Positions 32,901 through 43,510 of a DNA stretch of 64,000 bases are shown in pieces. Source of the stretch: Luteimonas kalidii (GTDB lineage: Bacteria; Pseudomonadota; Gammaproteobacteria; Xanthomonadales; Xanthomonadaceae); the NCBI RefSeq assembly GCF_029887935.1, contig NZ_JARXRO010000014.1, positions 115,685 through 179,684 on the forward strand, written 5' to 3'. The notes under the pieces are model-generated. The model made no database searches. It saw only the letters and a program-made list of their open reading frames with translations, and had not been told where the DNA came from. The translations under genes and the position numbers were made by a program. Numbering within the stretch: position 1 is the first letter of the stretch; every line of letters starts with the position of its first letter.

Positions 32901-33506
32901 TCAGCCGTTGTAGAAGTAGTACACGCGCCGGGTGCGCGGCGATACCACGATCATCCCGATGCGGCCGTAGGCGCAGTAGCTGCCGGGCGTATTCACGGCT
33001 TCGGCCGCAGCGCGCAGCTGGTCGCGGTCGACATCGATGCAGAAGCCGTACGCGCAGACGTACTGCAGGATCTCGTGGCGGCCGGTGGTCGAATCGGGCG
33101 GCCAGCGTCTGTCCGGCGCCAACGGCGTGGCGCGCCAGTCGCTGTAACGGCCGCGCCAGCGGCGCGATGCCTCCGGCGGCGGCATCCGCTCCAGGTACTC
33201 CACGCCACCGGCCGCGAGCGCTCGCGCGGCGTCCCCAGGCAGACGGTAGGAGATGAAGCCGGCCTCGTTGCCGCCCGGCCCGAACCCCCAGGCCTCCTCT
33301 TCCGCGTAAAGCACCTGCCACACGCCCAGCGCCGGGGGCACATGGGACAGGCGGTGCGTACGCACCAGAGCCGCGCAGCCACCCACGGCCAGCACCACCG
33401 CGCAAGCCGAGAGCGCCGACATCTCGCGCGGCGCGACGACGAATGCCGTCACGATCGCCGCGCACAACGCAATCGCGAGCGCGAACAGCGACAGGAGTGC
33501 GATCAC
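32901..33506 (-). CDS. Hypothetical membrane-anchored protein
   Basis: A 201-residue protein with two N-terminal membrane helices (about 1-22 and 28-46) and a soluble part with several conserved-looking blocks: VLYAEEEAWGFGPGGNEAGFISYRLP, YVCAYGFCIDVDRDQL and PGSYCAYGRIGMIVVSPRTRRVYYFYNG. Three to four cysteines could form disulfides. Family unknown. Translation starts at a GTG (33506) that overlaps the stop of the flavoprotein gene (GTGA), so its expression depends on that gene. Confidence 0.7.
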   Translation of the reverse strand: MIALLSLFALAIALCAAIVTAFVVAPREMSALSACAVVLAVGGCAALVRTHRLSHVPPALGVWQVLYAEEEAWGFGPGGNEAGFISYRLPGDAARALAAGGVEYLERMPPPEASRRWRGRYSDWRATPLAPDRRWPPDSTTGRHEILQYVCAYGFCIDVDRDQLRAAAEAVNTPGSYCAYGRIGMIVVSPRTRRVYYFYNG

Positions 33507-34606
33507 GCGACGCCCCGTGGTCGCGACCCATGGCCACGGGCATGGAAGTAGATCCGCTCCGCCGCCCAGCGCAGCGGCGGGGTGCCCAGCAGCAGGTCGA
33601 ACGGCCAGTCGCGCTGCAGGTGGTCGAAGGCCCATCGCAACGCGCGCTTGCTTCGGAACCTGGGCGCGGCGCGTTCGGCGACACGCGCCGGATCCGGGCC
33701 GCCGTGCAGCAGATGCGCGGCGATCGCATCGCCCACCGCCTCCCCGTGCCGCCAGGCCGAATGGATGCCGCCGGCGGTGACCGGTGACACGATGCCCGCG
33801 GCATCGCCGGTCAGGATCACGCCCGGTGCGGCCAGCGGGCGCACCGGGCCGCCGCAGGGAATCAGGCCGGCGCGGGTGGCGCCTGGCGCGAGCGCGGGAT
33901 CGATACCCAGGCGTGCGCCGACGCGACGGCGCAGCGCATCGATGTCCGGGACACCGGCGCGGTCGGCGCGGTGCCGGAACGCGAGTCCGAACTGCACCCC
34001 GTCCGGGCCCTGCGCCGCCCAGCCGATGTAGCCGGGCGCCAGTGCGCGGTCGATGAAGCAGTGCAGGCGCCCGGGTTCGCGCAGGGTAGCGCCTTCGAAC
34101 TCGTACTCGACGCCGTACAGGAACTCGCGCACCCGGCCCAGGCCCGCCCGCATCGCCACGCGTGATTTCGCGCCGTCGGCGCCCACCAGCCAGCGGCAGC
34201 CGCCGAGACCGTCGACCTGCCAGCCGCCGTCGACGCGGCGCGCATCGGTGAACGACTGCATCAGCCGCATCTCCACCCCCGCACGCTCCAGCTCCGCGGC
34301 CAGCCAGCGCATGACGTTGGGGGTGTCGGTCGCGAGGAAGTAGTAGTCGTCGCGCTGCAGGGCCAGGCTGCGCAGGTTCGGCGCGTACAGCCGCACGCCG
34401 TCGATGCGCCGCACCAGCGACGGCGGCAGCGCCGAGAGCGCGGCACCCTCGGCCGCTTCGCGCACGATGATGCCGGTGGTGTGCAGGCGGATGCCGGGGT
34501 CGCGCTTGCGCTCGAGCACGCAGACGCGCAGGCCCTGGCGCCGCGCCGCGAGTGCGCACGCGGCGCCCGCGAAACTCGCGCCGACGATCACCACGTCCCA
34601 CTGCAT
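33503..34606 (-). CDS. FAD-dependent oxidoreductase of the geranylgeranyl reductase/PHBH type
   Basis: A 367-residue flavoprotein. The Rossmann GxGxxG variant is VVIVGASFAGAACALAARRQG, with ERKRDPGIRLHTTG following; the second FAD motif is GVILTGDAAGIVSPVTAGGIHSAWRHGEAVGDAI. This order is typical of geranylgeranyl-reductase-like and aromatic hydroxylase-like enzymes. In bacteria such proteins reduce isoprenoid chains or modify polyketides and phenols. Substrate unknown. It is the first gene of a pair with an unknown membrane protein. Confidence 0.88.
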   Translation of the reverse strand: MQWDVVIVGASFAGAACALAARRQGLRVCVLERKRDPGIRLHTTGIIVREAAEGAALSALPPSLVRRIDGVRLYAPNLRSLALQRDDYYFLATDTPNVMRWLAAELERAGVEMRLMQSFTDARRVDGGWQVDGLGGCRWLVGADGAKSRVAMRAGLGRVREFLYGVEYEFEGATLREPGRLHCFIDRALAPGYIGWAAQGPDGVQFGLAFRHRADRAGVPDIDALRRRVGARLGIDPALAPGATRAGLIPCGGPVRPLAAPGVILTGDAAGIVSPVTAGGIHSAWRHGEAVGDAIAAHLLHGGPDPARVAERAAPRFRSKRALRWAFDHLQRDWPFDLLLGTPPLRWAAERIYFHARGHGSRPRGVA

Positions 34607-34891
34607 GCGCGCTGGATCCGCCACGTTCGTCCGTCCGGTTCGATGTGGCGGCAGGATGGGCGCCGCCCGTGGCCGGGCGATGGGGTGTCGGTGAAGTAGG
34701 AGTGAAGTGGAACGCACACCGGCGGGCGAGGCGATCGACGGTCTGCAGGTCCGCCGGCGGCACGCATCGCGCGGGCCGCGGCGGCAGCGCCCGGTTCGGA
34801 CTATCCCTACCTGGCGCCACCACATCGACCGATGCCGCGGGCGCATTGGGGGCGTCACGATGCGCCGGTGTTCCCGATTCCGGCGAGGACC

Positions 34892-37249
34892 ATGGACGGT
34901 CCGCAGACATCCGGCCGCGTCGCGCGGCCGCCCTTCGGACCGGCGGTGGCCATCGCATGCGTCTCGGGCGTGCTGGCCGCATCGCGCCTGCCGGCGCTGC
35001 CGCCGGTGGCCGTCCTGGTCGCGCTGCTGCTGGTCGGAGCCGGCGCCTGGGGACGGACGCAGGACTGGCGGCGGCCCGCCGGGGCACTGCTGGTCGGGCT
35101 CGCGCTGTTCGGCCTGCATGCGGCGTGGACGCTGTCGCGCCAGTTGCCGCCCGAACTGGAGCGGGGCGATTTCGAACTGTCCGGACGCGTGGTGCAGTTG
35201 CCGGAGCACGAGGCGCGGCGGACGCGTTTCCTGTTGCGCGTGGACCGAGACGACGCGGTGGCGCCGGCGCTGCACGGGCGGCTGCTGCGGCTGTCGTGGT
35301 ACGACGATCGCGCCGCGCCGCGCGACGACCGGTTCGGAATCGAGGCCGGCAGCCGCTGGCGCTTCACGGTGCGCCTGCGCGCGCCGCGCGGGCTGCGCAA
35401 CCCGGGGCATTCGGACAGCGAGCGACAGATGCTGGCCGCGCGGATCGCGGCCACGGGCTACGTGCGCGACGGCGAGCGGTTCGAGCGGCTGCATGCGGGC
35501 GCGGGCATCGACGGCTGGCGCGAGCGCACTGCGGCGCGGATCGATCGGGAGGTGGCGCGGCCGTCGGCGCGTTTCGTGCGGGCGCTTGCGCTCGGCGACA
35601 CGCGCACGATCGGCGATGCCGACTGGGACACCCTGCGCGCCACCGGCCTGACCCATCTGGTCGCCATTTCCGGCTTCCACGTCGGACTGGTGGCAGGCTT
35701 CGCCGCGCTGGTGTTCGCCGGGCTGTGGTGGCTGGCGCCTGCGCTCGGGCGCCGCATGCCGCGACCACAGGCGGCCGCTGTGGGCGCGCTGCTCGGTGCG
35801 GCGGGTTACGCGGCGGTGGCGGGCTTCGCGCTGCCCACCGTGCGCACGGTGCTGATGGTGGCGGTGGTGGTGCTGGCGCGGCTGTGGCGGCGTCCGGTGG
35901 GGGTGGCCGATGCGCTGGCGCTGGCCGCGATCGCGCTGCTGCTGGTCGACCCGCTGGCGGCGCTGACCGCGGGCTTCTGGCTGAGTTTCGCCGGCGTGGC
36001 CTGGCTGGTGTGGTGCCTGCCGCGGGTCGGCGACCAGCCGCTGGTGGGCGGGTTCCTCGCCGCGCAATGGGTGGCCACGCTCGGCCTGCTGCCGCTGACC
36101 GCGGCCCTGTTCGGACAGGCCTCCCTGGCCGGACCGCTCGCCAACCTGGTGGCGATCCCGTGGTGGAGCCTGGTGGTGGTGCCGCTCGCGCTGCTGGGGA
36201 CCGGCCTGGACGCGCTGCAGGCCGGGTGGGGCGGATGGGCCTGGCGGCTGGCCGCGTCCGCCTTCGACCTGTCGTGGCCGTTGTTCGAGTGGCTGGCAGG
36301 CGGGCGCGCCGCGCTGTGGTGGCTGCCCGAGGCACGCTGGTACGCGGCGCCGCTGGCACTGCTGGGCGCGTTGTGGCTGCTGCTGCCGCGCGGCGTGCCC
36401 GGCAAGGCGCTGGCCCTGCTGTTGTGGCTGCCGCTGCTGTGGCCTGACCGGCACCTGCCGCGGCCCGGCGAGTTCGACCTGGTGATGCTGGATGTCGGGC
36501 AGGGGACGGCGCTGCTGGTCCGGACCGCCCGCCACGCAGTGCTCTACGACGCCGGACCGGCCGTGCCCGAAGGCTTCGACGCCGGCGAGCGCGTGGTGGT
36601 GCCATCGCTGCACGCGCTTGGCGTGCGCCGGCTCGCGGCGACCGTCATCAGCCATGGCGATGCCGACCACGCGGGCGGTTTCGACTCCCTGCGTCGCCGG
36701 TTCCCGGAGGGACCCGTCTTCGCCGCCCCCGACGCGGCGATCGACGGCGCCGCCCCGTGCCTGGCCGGCACGGCCTGGGAAGCCGACGGCGTCGCGTTCC
36801 GCGTCCTGCATCCCGACCCGCACTTCCCGTCGATGGGCAACGAATCGAGCTGCGTGCTCAGGATCGAATCCGCGCACGGTGCGGCGCTGCTGGCGGGCGA
36901 CGTCGGCGAGGTGGTCGAGCGCATGCTGGTGCACGACCATCCCGGCGCACTGCGCAGCGACGCGGTCCTGATCGCCCACCACGGCAGCGGAAGCTCGTCG
37001 GATCCCGCGCTCATCGAGGCCACGCGGCCGCAGGTGGCGCTGGTGTCGGCCGGCCACGGCAACCGCTTCGGCCATCCGCAAAAGGCCGTAATGGATCGCT
37101 GGGAACAGGCCGGCGCGCAGCCCGCGGTCACCGCCCGCGACGGCGCCGTGACCGTGCGCCTGCGCCGCGACGGGGTGCGGATCGAGGCGCGCCGTCGCGA
37201 CCACCCGCGCCTGTGGGACGCGCAGCGCCGCATCGACCACGTGCGCTGA
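34892..37249 (+). CDS. comEC: DNA internalisation-related competence protein ComEC/Rec2
   Basis: A 785-residue membrane channel for uptake of single-stranded DNA. The N-terminal DUF4131 part (to about 215) precedes the competence domain with LAISGFHVGL-like HLVAISGFHVGLVAGFAALVF. A metallo-beta-lactamase domain closes the protein: LDVGQGTALLVRT, VISHGDADHAGGFDSL and LIAHHGSGSSSDPAL, a nuclease-like active site. The start at 34892 is chosen because GAGGA lies 4 bases upstream; an ATG at 34832 has none. The 285-bp gap before it (34607-34891), shared with the divergent flavoprotein gene, holds no recognised element. Confidence 0.95.
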   Translation: MDGPQTSGRVARPPFGPAVAIACVSGVLAASRLPALPPVAVLVALLLVGAGAWGRTQDWRRPAGALLVGLALFGLHAAWTLSRQLPPELERGDFELSGRVVQLPEHEARRTRFLLRVDRDDAVAPALHGRLLRLSWYDDRAAPRDDRFGIEAGSRWRFTVRLRAPRGLRNPGHSDSERQMLAARIAATGYVRDGERFERLHAGAGIDGWRERTAARIDREVARPSARFVRALALGDTRTIGDADWDTLRATGLTHLVAISGFHVGLVAGFAALVFAGLWWLAPALGRRMPRPQAAAVGALLGAAGYAAVAGFALPTVRTVLMVAVVVLARLWRRPVGVADALALAAIALLLVDPLAALTAGFWLSFAGVAWLVWCLPRVGDQPLVGGFLAAQWVATLGLLPLTAALFGQASLAGPLANLVAIPWWSLVVVPLALLGTGLDALQAGWGGWAWRLAASAFDLSWPLFEWLAGGRAALWWLPEARWYAAPLALLGALWLLLPRGVPGKALALLLWLPLLWPDRHLPRPGEFDLVMLDVGQGTALLVRTARHAVLYDAGPAVPEGFDAGERVVVPSLHALGVRRLAATVISHGDADHAGGFDSLRRRFPEGPVFAAPDAAIDGAAPCLAGTAWEADGVAFRVLHPDPHFPSMGNESSCVLRIESAHGAALLAGDVGEVVERMLVHDHPGALRSDAVLIAHHGSGSSSDPALIEATRPQVALVSAGHGNRFGHPQKAVMDRWEQAGAQPAVTARDGAVTVRLRRDGVRIEARRRDHPRLWDAQRRIDHVR

Positions 37250-37324
37250 GTCACCCGGCGGCACCCGGGCGCTGGGCTATCCTATCGCGCAGTCAGGTCA
37301 GGCCCGAGGGCCGGAGGGGAGGAC

Positions 37325-37987
37325 GTGCTCGAACTGGTGAAGTCCGGCGGCTGGCCGATGATTCCGCTGCTGCTGTTGTCCGCGGTAGGCCTGGCGATCA
37401 TCGTCGAGCGCTTCTGGGCGCTGCGTCGCAAGGCCGTGCTGCCGCCGGGCCTGGGGCCGGAAGTCCGCGCCTGGGCCGCGCGCGGCAAGCTCGATCCGAC
37501 GCACATCGACTCGCTGCGCCGCAACTCGCCGCTCGGCGCGCTGCTCGCCGCCGCGCTGGACGTGCGCCACCGTCCGCGCGAGGAGATACGCGAACGGGTG
37601 GAGGACGTGGGCCGCCACATCGCGCACCGCATGGAGCGATTCCTCAATGCGCTCGGCACCATCGCCGGCGCCGGTCCGCTGCTGGGCCTGTTCGGCACCG
37701 TGGTGGGCATGATCCAGATGTTCCTCGGGGTGATGGACCACGGCGTCGGCGACGTCAACCAGCTCGCCGGCGGCATCGGCAAGGCGCTGGTGTGCGCGGC
37801 GGCGGGCATGATCGTCGCCGTCCCGGCGCTGGTGTTCCATCGCTATTTCCGCGCCCGGGTGGACGGCTACATCGTCGACATGGAGCACGAGGCGATCCAG
37901 CTGATGGACGTGATCGATCCGCGCGCACGCCGCGCCGCCGCCGCGGTGGCGGCCGTCCCGCCCGACGCCCAGCCGGTCCAGGCCTGA
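37325..37987 (+). CDS. exbB: ExbB/TolQ/MotA family proton channel subunit
   Basis: A 220-residue inner-membrane protein with three helices (about 12-30, 108-135, 150-170). ERFLNALGTIAGAGPLLGLFGTVVGMIQMF and LAGGIGKALVCAAAGMIVAVPALVFHRYF are the ExbB/TolQ core. With ExbD it uses the proton gradient to energise TonB for outer-membrane transport, or serves a Tol-like role. The start is a GTG at 37325 with GGAGGGGAGGA upstream. Directly upstream of exbD and msbA in the usual xanthomonad order. Confidence 0.93.
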   Translation: MLELVKSGGWPMIPLLLLSAVGLAIIVERFWALRRKAVLPPGLGPEVRAWAARGKLDPTHIDSLRRNSPLGALLAAALDVRHRPREEIRERVEDVGRHIAHRMERFLNALGTIAGAGPLLGLFGTVVGMIQMFLGVMDHGVGDVNQLAGGIGKALVCAAAGMIVAVPALVFHRYFRARVDGYIVDMEHEAIQLMDVIDPRARRAAAAVAAVPPDAQPVQA

Positions 37988-37991
37988 GCCG

Positions 37992-38423
37992 ATGCGCATC
38001 CGCGACCGCCGCGCCGAGGACGTGCCGGAGATCAACCTGGTGCCGCTGATCGACGTGATCCTGGTGCTGATCATCTTCTTCGTGATCACCACCACCTTCG
38101 ACGCGCGCTCGGTGCTCAAGCTCGAACTGCCGCGCGCCGGCGGCGAGCCGAACACGCAGTCCGAATCGCTGAGCCTGCTGATCAACGCCGACGGGCGCTA
38201 CTTCGTGGGCGACCGCGAAGCGCTGCGCACCGACGTGGAATCGCTCAAGCGCACGATCGTGGAAGTGGCCGGCGAGGACCGAGAGCGCACGGTCCTGCTG
38301 CGCGCCGACGCGCGCACGCCGTGGCAGGCGGTGGTGACCGCCTACGACGCGCTGGGCCAGCTCGGCTTCACCCGCATCGCCAACGCCACCGCGCCCGAAG
38401 CGCCCGCCCCGGCGGCGCCGTGA
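37992..38423 (+). CDS. exbD: ExbD/TolR family protein
   Basis: A 143-residue protein with one membrane helix (about 16-37) carrying the conserved Asp: [21 protein letters not shown]. The periplasmic domain follows (about 45-130). It forms the proton pathway with ExbB. Its stop overlaps the GTG of msbA (GTGA at 38420-38423), so the energy-coupling pair is translationally linked to lipid A export. Confidence 0.95.
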   Translation: MRIRDRRAEDVPEINLVPLIDVILVLIIFFVITTTFDARSVLKLELPRAGGEPNTQSESLSLLINADGRYFVGDREALRTDVESLKRTIVEVAGEDRERTVLLRADARTPWQAVVTAYDALGQLGFTRIANATAPEAPAPAAP

Positions 38424-40198
38424 CCGGTGCCGCCGCCCCCGTGACCGCCGACGCCGCGGGCGCATGGCCCGTCTACCGGCGGTTGCTGGGCCACGCCTGG
38501 GTCTACTGGCCGTTCCTGCTGGTGGCGATGGTGGCGATGGTGATCGAGGCGCTGGCCGGCGCCGCGTTCGTGTGGCTGATGGAGCCGCTGACCAACGACG
38601 GCTTCGTCGACCCCAAGCCCGAGATGGCGATCGTGCTGCCGCTGTCGATCATCGGCCTATTCCTGCTGCGCGGGGTGGCGACCTTCGCCACCGACTACGG
38701 CATGGCGCGGGTTGGCCGCAGCGTGGTGCGCGACCTGCGCGAACTGGTGCTGGGCAAGTACCTGCGCCTGCCGAGCAGCCGCTTCGACACCGAATCGGTG
38801 CCGGCGATGGTGAGCCGGCTCAACTTCGACACCGAACAGGTCACCCAGGCCAGCTCCGACGCGCTCAAGGCGATCCTGACCGACGGCCTGACCGTCCTGT
38901 TCCTGTTCGGGCTGATGCTCTACACCAGCGTCAAGGTGACGCTGGCGATGATCCTGATCGCGCCCTTCATCGGTGTGCTGGTCTGGTACGTCGGCGGCCG
39001 CTACCGGCGCATCAGCCGCGGCATCCAGGACGGCATGGGCGCGCTGGCCGCGAGCGCCGAGCAGTCGCTGGCCGCGCAGCAGGACGTCAAGGTGTACGGC
39101 GCCCAGGCGTTCGAACGGGCGCGCTATTCGGGCTTCGCCAATCGCATCCTGCGCCTGAACATGAAGGTCGAGACCACGCGCGCGGCCTCGTCGGCCATGG
39201 TCCAGATCCTCGCTGCGCTGGCGCTGGCGGCGATCGTGTGGGTGTCGGTGCGCGAGGCGCTGGTCGGGCAGCTGAACCCGGGCGAGTTCGTGCAGCTGAT
39301 GACGGCGATGATGGGGATCATTCCGTCGCTGCGCCGGATCACCAATGTGCAGAGCGTGATCGGGCGCGGCGTGGCGGCGGCCGAGCGCCTGTTCTCGGTG
39401 CTCGACTCGGACGAGGAAGCCGACACCGGCGCCCGTCCGGTGGCGCGCGCGCGCGGCGAGCTGGTGTTCGACCATGTCTCGCTGCGCTACGCGCGCGACG
39501 ACGACGATCGCCACGCCCTGCACGACGTCAGTTTCCGTGCCGCGCCGGGCACGGTGACCGCGATCGTGGGCCGCTCCGGCAGCGGCAAGACCAGCCTGGT
39601 GCGGCTGGTGCCGCGATTCTACGAACCCAGTTCGGGGACGATCACGCTCGACGGCGCGCCACTCGACGCCTACCGCCTGTCCGATCTGCGTCGCCAGATC
39701 GCCCTGGTCGGGCAGCGGGTCATGCTGTTCGACGACAGCGTGGCCGCCAACATCGCCTACGCCGCCGACGCCAGCCCGGAGGCATTGCGCGCCGCGGCCG
39801 AAGCCGCCAACGCCTGGGAGTTCATCGAGCGCCTGCCGCAGGGCATGGACACGCCGATCGGCGAGAACGGCGCGATGCTGTCCGGCGGCCAGCGCCAGCG
39901 CCTGGCGATCGCACGCGCGATCCTGCGCGACGCGCCGATCCTGATCCTCGACGAGGCCACCGCCGCACTCGACACCGAATCCGAGCGCCTGGTGCAGGAG
40001 GCGTTGACCCGCCTGATGCCCGATCGCACCACGCTGGTCATCGCCCATCGCCTGTCGACCATCGAGCACGCCGACCAGGTGCTGGTACTCGACCAGGGCC
40101 GGCTGGTGGAGCAGGGCACGCATGCCCAGTTGCTGGCGCAGGGAGGCCTGTACGCGCATCTGCACCGGATGCAGTTCCGCGACGGCGGCGAGGCGTGA
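38420..40198 (+). CDS. msbA: Lipid A export ABC transporter MsbA
   Basis: A 592-residue half-transporter: six membrane helices (about 25-320) and an ABC domain. Walker A is [12 protein letters not shown], the signature is [16 protein letters not shown], Walker B is [12 protein letters not shown] and the H-loop is [13 protein letters not shown]. It flips lipid A-core from the inner to the outer leaflet of the inner membrane. The GTG start overlaps exbD, and its stop overlaps lpxK (GTGA), a common msbA-lpxK arrangement. Confidence 0.96.
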   Translation: MTGAAAPVTADAAGAWPVYRRLLGHAWVYWPFLLVAMVAMVIEALAGAAFVWLMEPLTNDGFVDPKPEMAIVLPLSIIGLFLLRGVATFATDYGMARVGRSVVRDLRELVLGKYLRLPSSRFDTESVPAMVSRLNFDTEQVTQASSDALKAILTDGLTVLFLFGLMLYTSVKVTLAMILIAPFIGVLVWYVGGRYRRISRGIQDGMGALAASAEQSLAAQQDVKVYGAQAFERARYSGFANRILRLNMKVETTRAASSAMVQILAALALAAIVWVSVREALVGQLNPGEFVQLMTAMMGIIPSLRRITNVQSVIGRGVAAAERLFSVLDSDEEADTGARPVARARGELVFDHVSLRYARDDDDRHALHDVSFRAAPGTVTAIVGRSGSGKTSLVRLVPRFYEPSSGTITLDGAPLDAYRLSDLRRQIALVGQRVMLFDDSVAANIAYAADASPEALRAAAEAANAWEFIERLPQGMDTPIGENGAMLSGGQRQRLAIARAILRDAPILILDEATAALDTESERLVQEALTRLMPDRTTLVIAHRLSTIEHADQVLVLDQGRLVEQGTHAQLLAQGGLYAHLHRMQFRDGGEA

Positions 40199-41199
40199 GC
40201 CGCGGGTCCGGCCAGCCGCCGCGCTACTGGTACGCGGATGCCGCCGTCCCCCTGCACGCCCGTGCGCTGGCCAGCGTGTACGGCGCGCTGGCGGGATTGC
40301 GCCATGACCTCTACCGCCGCGGCGTGCTGCGGCGCCAGCGCGTCGCGTGCCCCGTCGTCGTGGTCGGCAACCTGGTCGCAGGCGGCAGCGGCAAGACGCC
40401 GCTCACCATCGCCCTGGTCGAGCGCCTGCGCGCCGCCGGATGGACACCGGGCGTCGCCAGCCGCGGGTACGGTCGCACCGATCCCGCCGCCGCGCGCTGG
40501 GTCGACGCTGACACCGATCCCGCGCTCGGCGGCGACGAACCCGTACTGATCGCGACCCGGACCGGCGCGCGCGTGCGCGTGGACCGCGACCGCGTCGCGG
40601 CGGCGCGGTCGCTGGTCGCCGACGGCTGCGACATCGTGGTCTGCGACGACGGCCTGCAGCACTACCGGCTCGCGCGCGACCTGGAGATCGAGGTGATCGA
40701 CGGCCGTCGTCGCTACGGCAATGGTCGCCTGCTGCCTGCGGGCCCCTTGCGCGAACCGCCCGTACGCGGCGAAGGCTGCGACTTCCGGGTACTCAACGTC
40801 GGCGACGCCACCGACCTGGCCGCGGGCTTCGGCGAGTGGCCGATGTGGTTCGAGCCCGGACCGGCCCGGCCGCTGCGCGGCGGACGGCCGAAGCCGCTGT
40901 CCGCCTACTCGGGCCAGCGCGTGCACGCGGTGGCCGGCATCGGCGACCCCGAGCGCTTCTTCGCGATGCTGCGCGGCCACGGCATCGCGGTGGTGCCCCA
41001 CGCCTTCGGCGACCACCACGCCTACACCGCCGAGGACCTGCGCTTCGGCAGTGACCTGCCGGTGCTGCTGACCGAGAAGGACGCCGTGAAATGCGCCGCC
41101 TTCGCCACCGACCGCTACGCCAGCGTCGGCATCGACGCACGCCTGCCCGAAGCCTTCTGGGTGGCGCTGCTCGACCGGCTGCCCCGTGCCGCCCCCTGA
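40195..41199 (+). CDS. lpxK: Tetraacyldisaccharide 4'-kinase LpxK
   Basis: A 334-residue kinase that phosphorylates the 4' position of the lipid A disaccharide at the inner face of the membrane. The P-loop is [19 protein letters not shown] near 60, followed by GVASRGYGR and [21 protein letters not shown]. The N-terminal helix ([26 protein letters not shown]) anchors it to the membrane. The start is GTG 40195, coupled to msbA. Confidence 0.96.
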   Translation: MSRGSGQPPRYWYADAAVPLHARALASVYGALAGLRHDLYRRGVLRRQRVACPVVVVGNLVAGGSGKTPLTIALVERLRAAGWTPGVASRGYGRTDPAAARWVDADTDPALGGDEPVLIATRTGARVRVDRDRVAAARSLVADGCDIVVCDDGLQHYRLARDLEIEVIDGRRRYGNGRLLPAGPLREPPVRGEGCDFRVLNVGDATDLAAGFGEWPMWFEPGPARPLRGGRPKPLSAYSGQRVHAVAGIGDPERFFAMLRGHGIAVVPHAFGDHHAYTAEDLRFGSDLPVLLTEKDAVKCAAFATDRYASVGIDARLPEAFWVALLDRLPRAAP

Positions 41200-41214
41200 T
41201 CGATCAGTCTCTGC

Positions 41215-42609
41215 TCAACGCTTCCATCGGTGACCGCGGCCACCGGTATCGCGACGGAAGCAACCTTCGACCCTGTTGATCCACAGGGCCACGCCGTCCA
41301 CCGACAGTACGTCCGGGCATCCATTGCTGTCGATGTCACCGACCGTGGTCGAGTTTGACTGGTCGTAGGGAACGGACGGCGCGGACGAAATGTCTTCGCC
41401 CTTCACCAGGCGGCCGGACTCCTGGCGAAAAACGGTCGCGTGCGACACCGCGCCGGCAGGGAAACGGACGAAGATGTCGTCGTCTCCGTCTCTCTCGAAA
41501 TCAGCTACCGCGAAATGCGAAGCGATCTGGGGGAGGTCGACCTGCCGGATCCGGAAAAGGGGCGGCTCTCGACCTGGCGACTGGTACAGCACGTGGAACA
41601 GGGCTGGCATGCGCTTCGTCGTGGAAACGACGAGATCTGCCAAGCCATCGTCGTTGAAGTCCCCGATTTCCATGCCAGCGTCGCTGATGTCGGATCCCGA
41701 CGGCGGCGCGTCCTCGTTGGGAGGCATCGGCATGCTGTCCGGCGCGCGGAAACCTCCCGCGCCATCATGTGGATACACCATCAGTTCGGCGCCAATCCCG
41801 TCACGCAGAAGCAAAAGGTCGGTAAAGCCGTCTTCGTTCGCATCAGCGGCTTTCAGGTCGACCCAGCCGTCCGACGGTAGCCGCCAGGAACCGGAGTCGA
41901 CGAAGCGTCCCGAGCCATCGCCCATCAACGTCGAGAGAAACATCTCGTAGAGGCACGCGGCGTCGACATTTCCGTCGAGATCGATGTCGGTCAGCGCAAT
42001 GTGCGCGCATGATGACAACGTCGCTTCGGTAATCCGGTAGCCGGTGGACGCGCTGTAGCTCAGGACGAGAATTCCGCGGTCGGACGCCAGTACGGCGTCT
42101 TCGATACCGTCGTTGTCGACGTCCGCGGAAGCCAGCTTCATAGTCAGGACTGAGCGGAAGTTGCCCGGGTAGGGAATTTCCTGGATCGGCAACAGGGTTC
42201 CTGCCGAAGACTGGCGCATCACCAGGAATCGCGTCGGTTTACCGACGCTCGACACACCAGTGAATCGGGATGCCATGACGATGTCGTCACGACGGTTGCC
42301 GTCGATATCCAGTGAGGCGATCGCAATCAGTTCGCCCGTGCTCGCACCCGTCGGATACCAATCGGGTGGAAGAAAGCGCGCCTCCCCCTTCGACGTGTCT
42401 GGGCTGGCCGACATGTCCGACGCGTTGCCGGCTGAACCAGCCGCCCGCCGTGGCGCAGGTGAGGCCGCCGCCTGTATGGGTGCGGCTGGCGACACGCCCG
42501 CCGGCTCCGGGGCGCCATCCCCGCCAGAAACGCCACAGCCCAGGACCAGGAAGCAAGTCAACAGCGACAGGCAGCCGCCGAAACGCCGGCGCACGTACAA
42601 GCATTCCAT
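41215..42609 (-). CDS. FG-GAP/VCBS repeat lipoprotein
   Basis: A 464-residue lipoprotein: signal [19 protein letters not shown] gives a lipobox with Cys near 26, followed by an Ala/Pro/Ser-rich linker. The rest is a beta-propeller with at least seven calcium-type loops: [54 protein letters not shown] and DIDSNGCPD. Such propellers bind partners or ligands at the cell surface. No function is known. It is convergent with lpxK and its GC is lower than that of the flanking LPS genes, suggesting later insertion between lpxK and kdsB. Confidence 0.88.
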   Translation of the reverse strand: MECLYVRRRFGGCLSLLTCFLVLGCGVSGGDGAPEPAGVSPAAPIQAAASPAPRRAAGSAGNASDMSASPDTSKGEARFLPPDWYPTGASTGELIAIASLDIDGNRRDDIVMASRFTGVSSVGKPTRFLVMRQSSAGTLLPIQEIPYPGNFRSVLTMKLASADVDNDGIEDAVLASDRGILVLSYSASTGYRITEATLSSCAHIALTDIDLDGNVDAACLYEMFLSTLMGDGSGRFVDSGSWRLPSDGWVDLKAADANEDGFTDLLLLRDGIGAELMVYPHDGAGGFRAPDSMPMPPNEDAPPSGSDISDAGMEIGDFNDDGLADLVVSTTKRMPALFHVLYQSPGREPPLFRIRQVDLPQIASHFAVADFERDGDDDIFVRFPAGAVSHATVFRQESGRLVKGEDISSAPSVPYDQSNSTTVGDIDSNGCPDVLSVDGVALWINRVEGCFRRDTGGRGHRWKR

Positions 42610-42735
42610 CGCGATCCCCCGGTCCGGCCCAGCGCGCGTTCGCGGCAAGTTGCCCACGCGCAATCTAAATCTGCTGGAACGGCGAACACAAGGGGCACGG
42701 ACATGTTCGGCAAGGTCGCATGCGACAATCCCTTC

Positions 42736-43506
42736 ATGGGTCGCCAAGCCTTCGTCGTCGCCATCCCCGCCCGCCACGATGCCACCCGGCTGCCGGGCAA
42801 GCCGCTGCGCCTGCTGGGCGGCGAGCCGCTGGTGTTGCACGTCGCGCGCCGGGCACTGGCGGCGGGCGCAAGCGAGGTGTGGGTGGCGGCGGACGACGCG
42901 CGCATCGCAGCCGCGCTCGAGGGCAGCGGCGTGCGCGTGGCGATGACCCGGACCAGCCACCAGTCGGGCACCGATCGCCTAGCCGAGTGCGCCGACATCG
43001 CCGGCTGGAGCGACGACACCATCGTGGTCAACCTGCAGGGCGACGAGCCGTTCGCGCCCGCTGCCGGCATCGGTCGCGTCGCGGCGCTGCTCGACGGCGG
43101 TACTGCCGGCATGGCGACCCTGGCCGAGCACATCACCGAACCGGCGGTGCTGTTCGATCCCAACACGGTGAAGGTGGTGGTGGCCGACAGCGGCCACGCG
43201 CTCTATTTCAGCCGCGCGCCGATTCCCTGGCACCGCGACGCCTTCTCGCGCGAGGGCGCGATCACCGCGCCGGGCGAATGGCTGCGCCACATCGGTATCT
43301 ACGCCTACCGCGCCGGTTTCCTGCGCCGGTTTTCCGCCATGCCGCCGGGCCGCCTGGAACGGATCGAGTCGCTCGAACAGCTGCGCGTGCTCGAGGCCGG
43401 CCTGCCGATCGCGGTGGCGCTGTCGCCCGCGCCCTTCCCGCAGGGCGTCGACACCCCCGAAGACCTCGCCCGGGCCGAGGCGCTGCTGGGAGCCGCCAGT
43501 GGGTGA
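42736..43506 (+). CDS. kdsB: 3-deoxy-manno-octulosonate cytidylyltransferase KdsB
   Basis: A 256-residue CMP-Kdo synthetase. The nucleotide motif is [23 protein letters not shown], with [15 protein letters not shown] and [26 protein letters not shown] and [16 protein letters not shown] complete the family pattern. It activates Kdo for lipid A-core assembly. The start at 42736 (MGRQAF) gives the usual length; an ATG at 42703 is possible. It shares the LPS theme with msbA and lpxK. Confidence 0.95.
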   Translation: MGRQAFVVAIPARHDATRLPGKPLRLLGGEPLVLHVARRALAAGASEVWVAADDARIAAALEGSGVRVAMTRTSHQSGTDRLAECADIAGWSDDTIVVNLQGDEPFAPAAGIGRVAALLDGGTAGMATLAEHITEPAVLFDPNTVKVVVADSGHALYFSRAPIPWHRDAFSREGAITAPGEWLRHIGIYAYRAGFLRRFSAMPPGRLERIESLEQLRVLEAGLPIAVALSPAPFPQGVDTPEDLARAEALLGAASG

Positions 43507-43510
43507 GTCG

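Noticed and set aside
34607..37264. Minus-strand open frame that would extend the flavoprotein across comEC
   Set aside because: The flavoprotein begins at 34606 with a normal FAD motif; the upstream extension is Arg/Gln/His-rich antisense of comEC.
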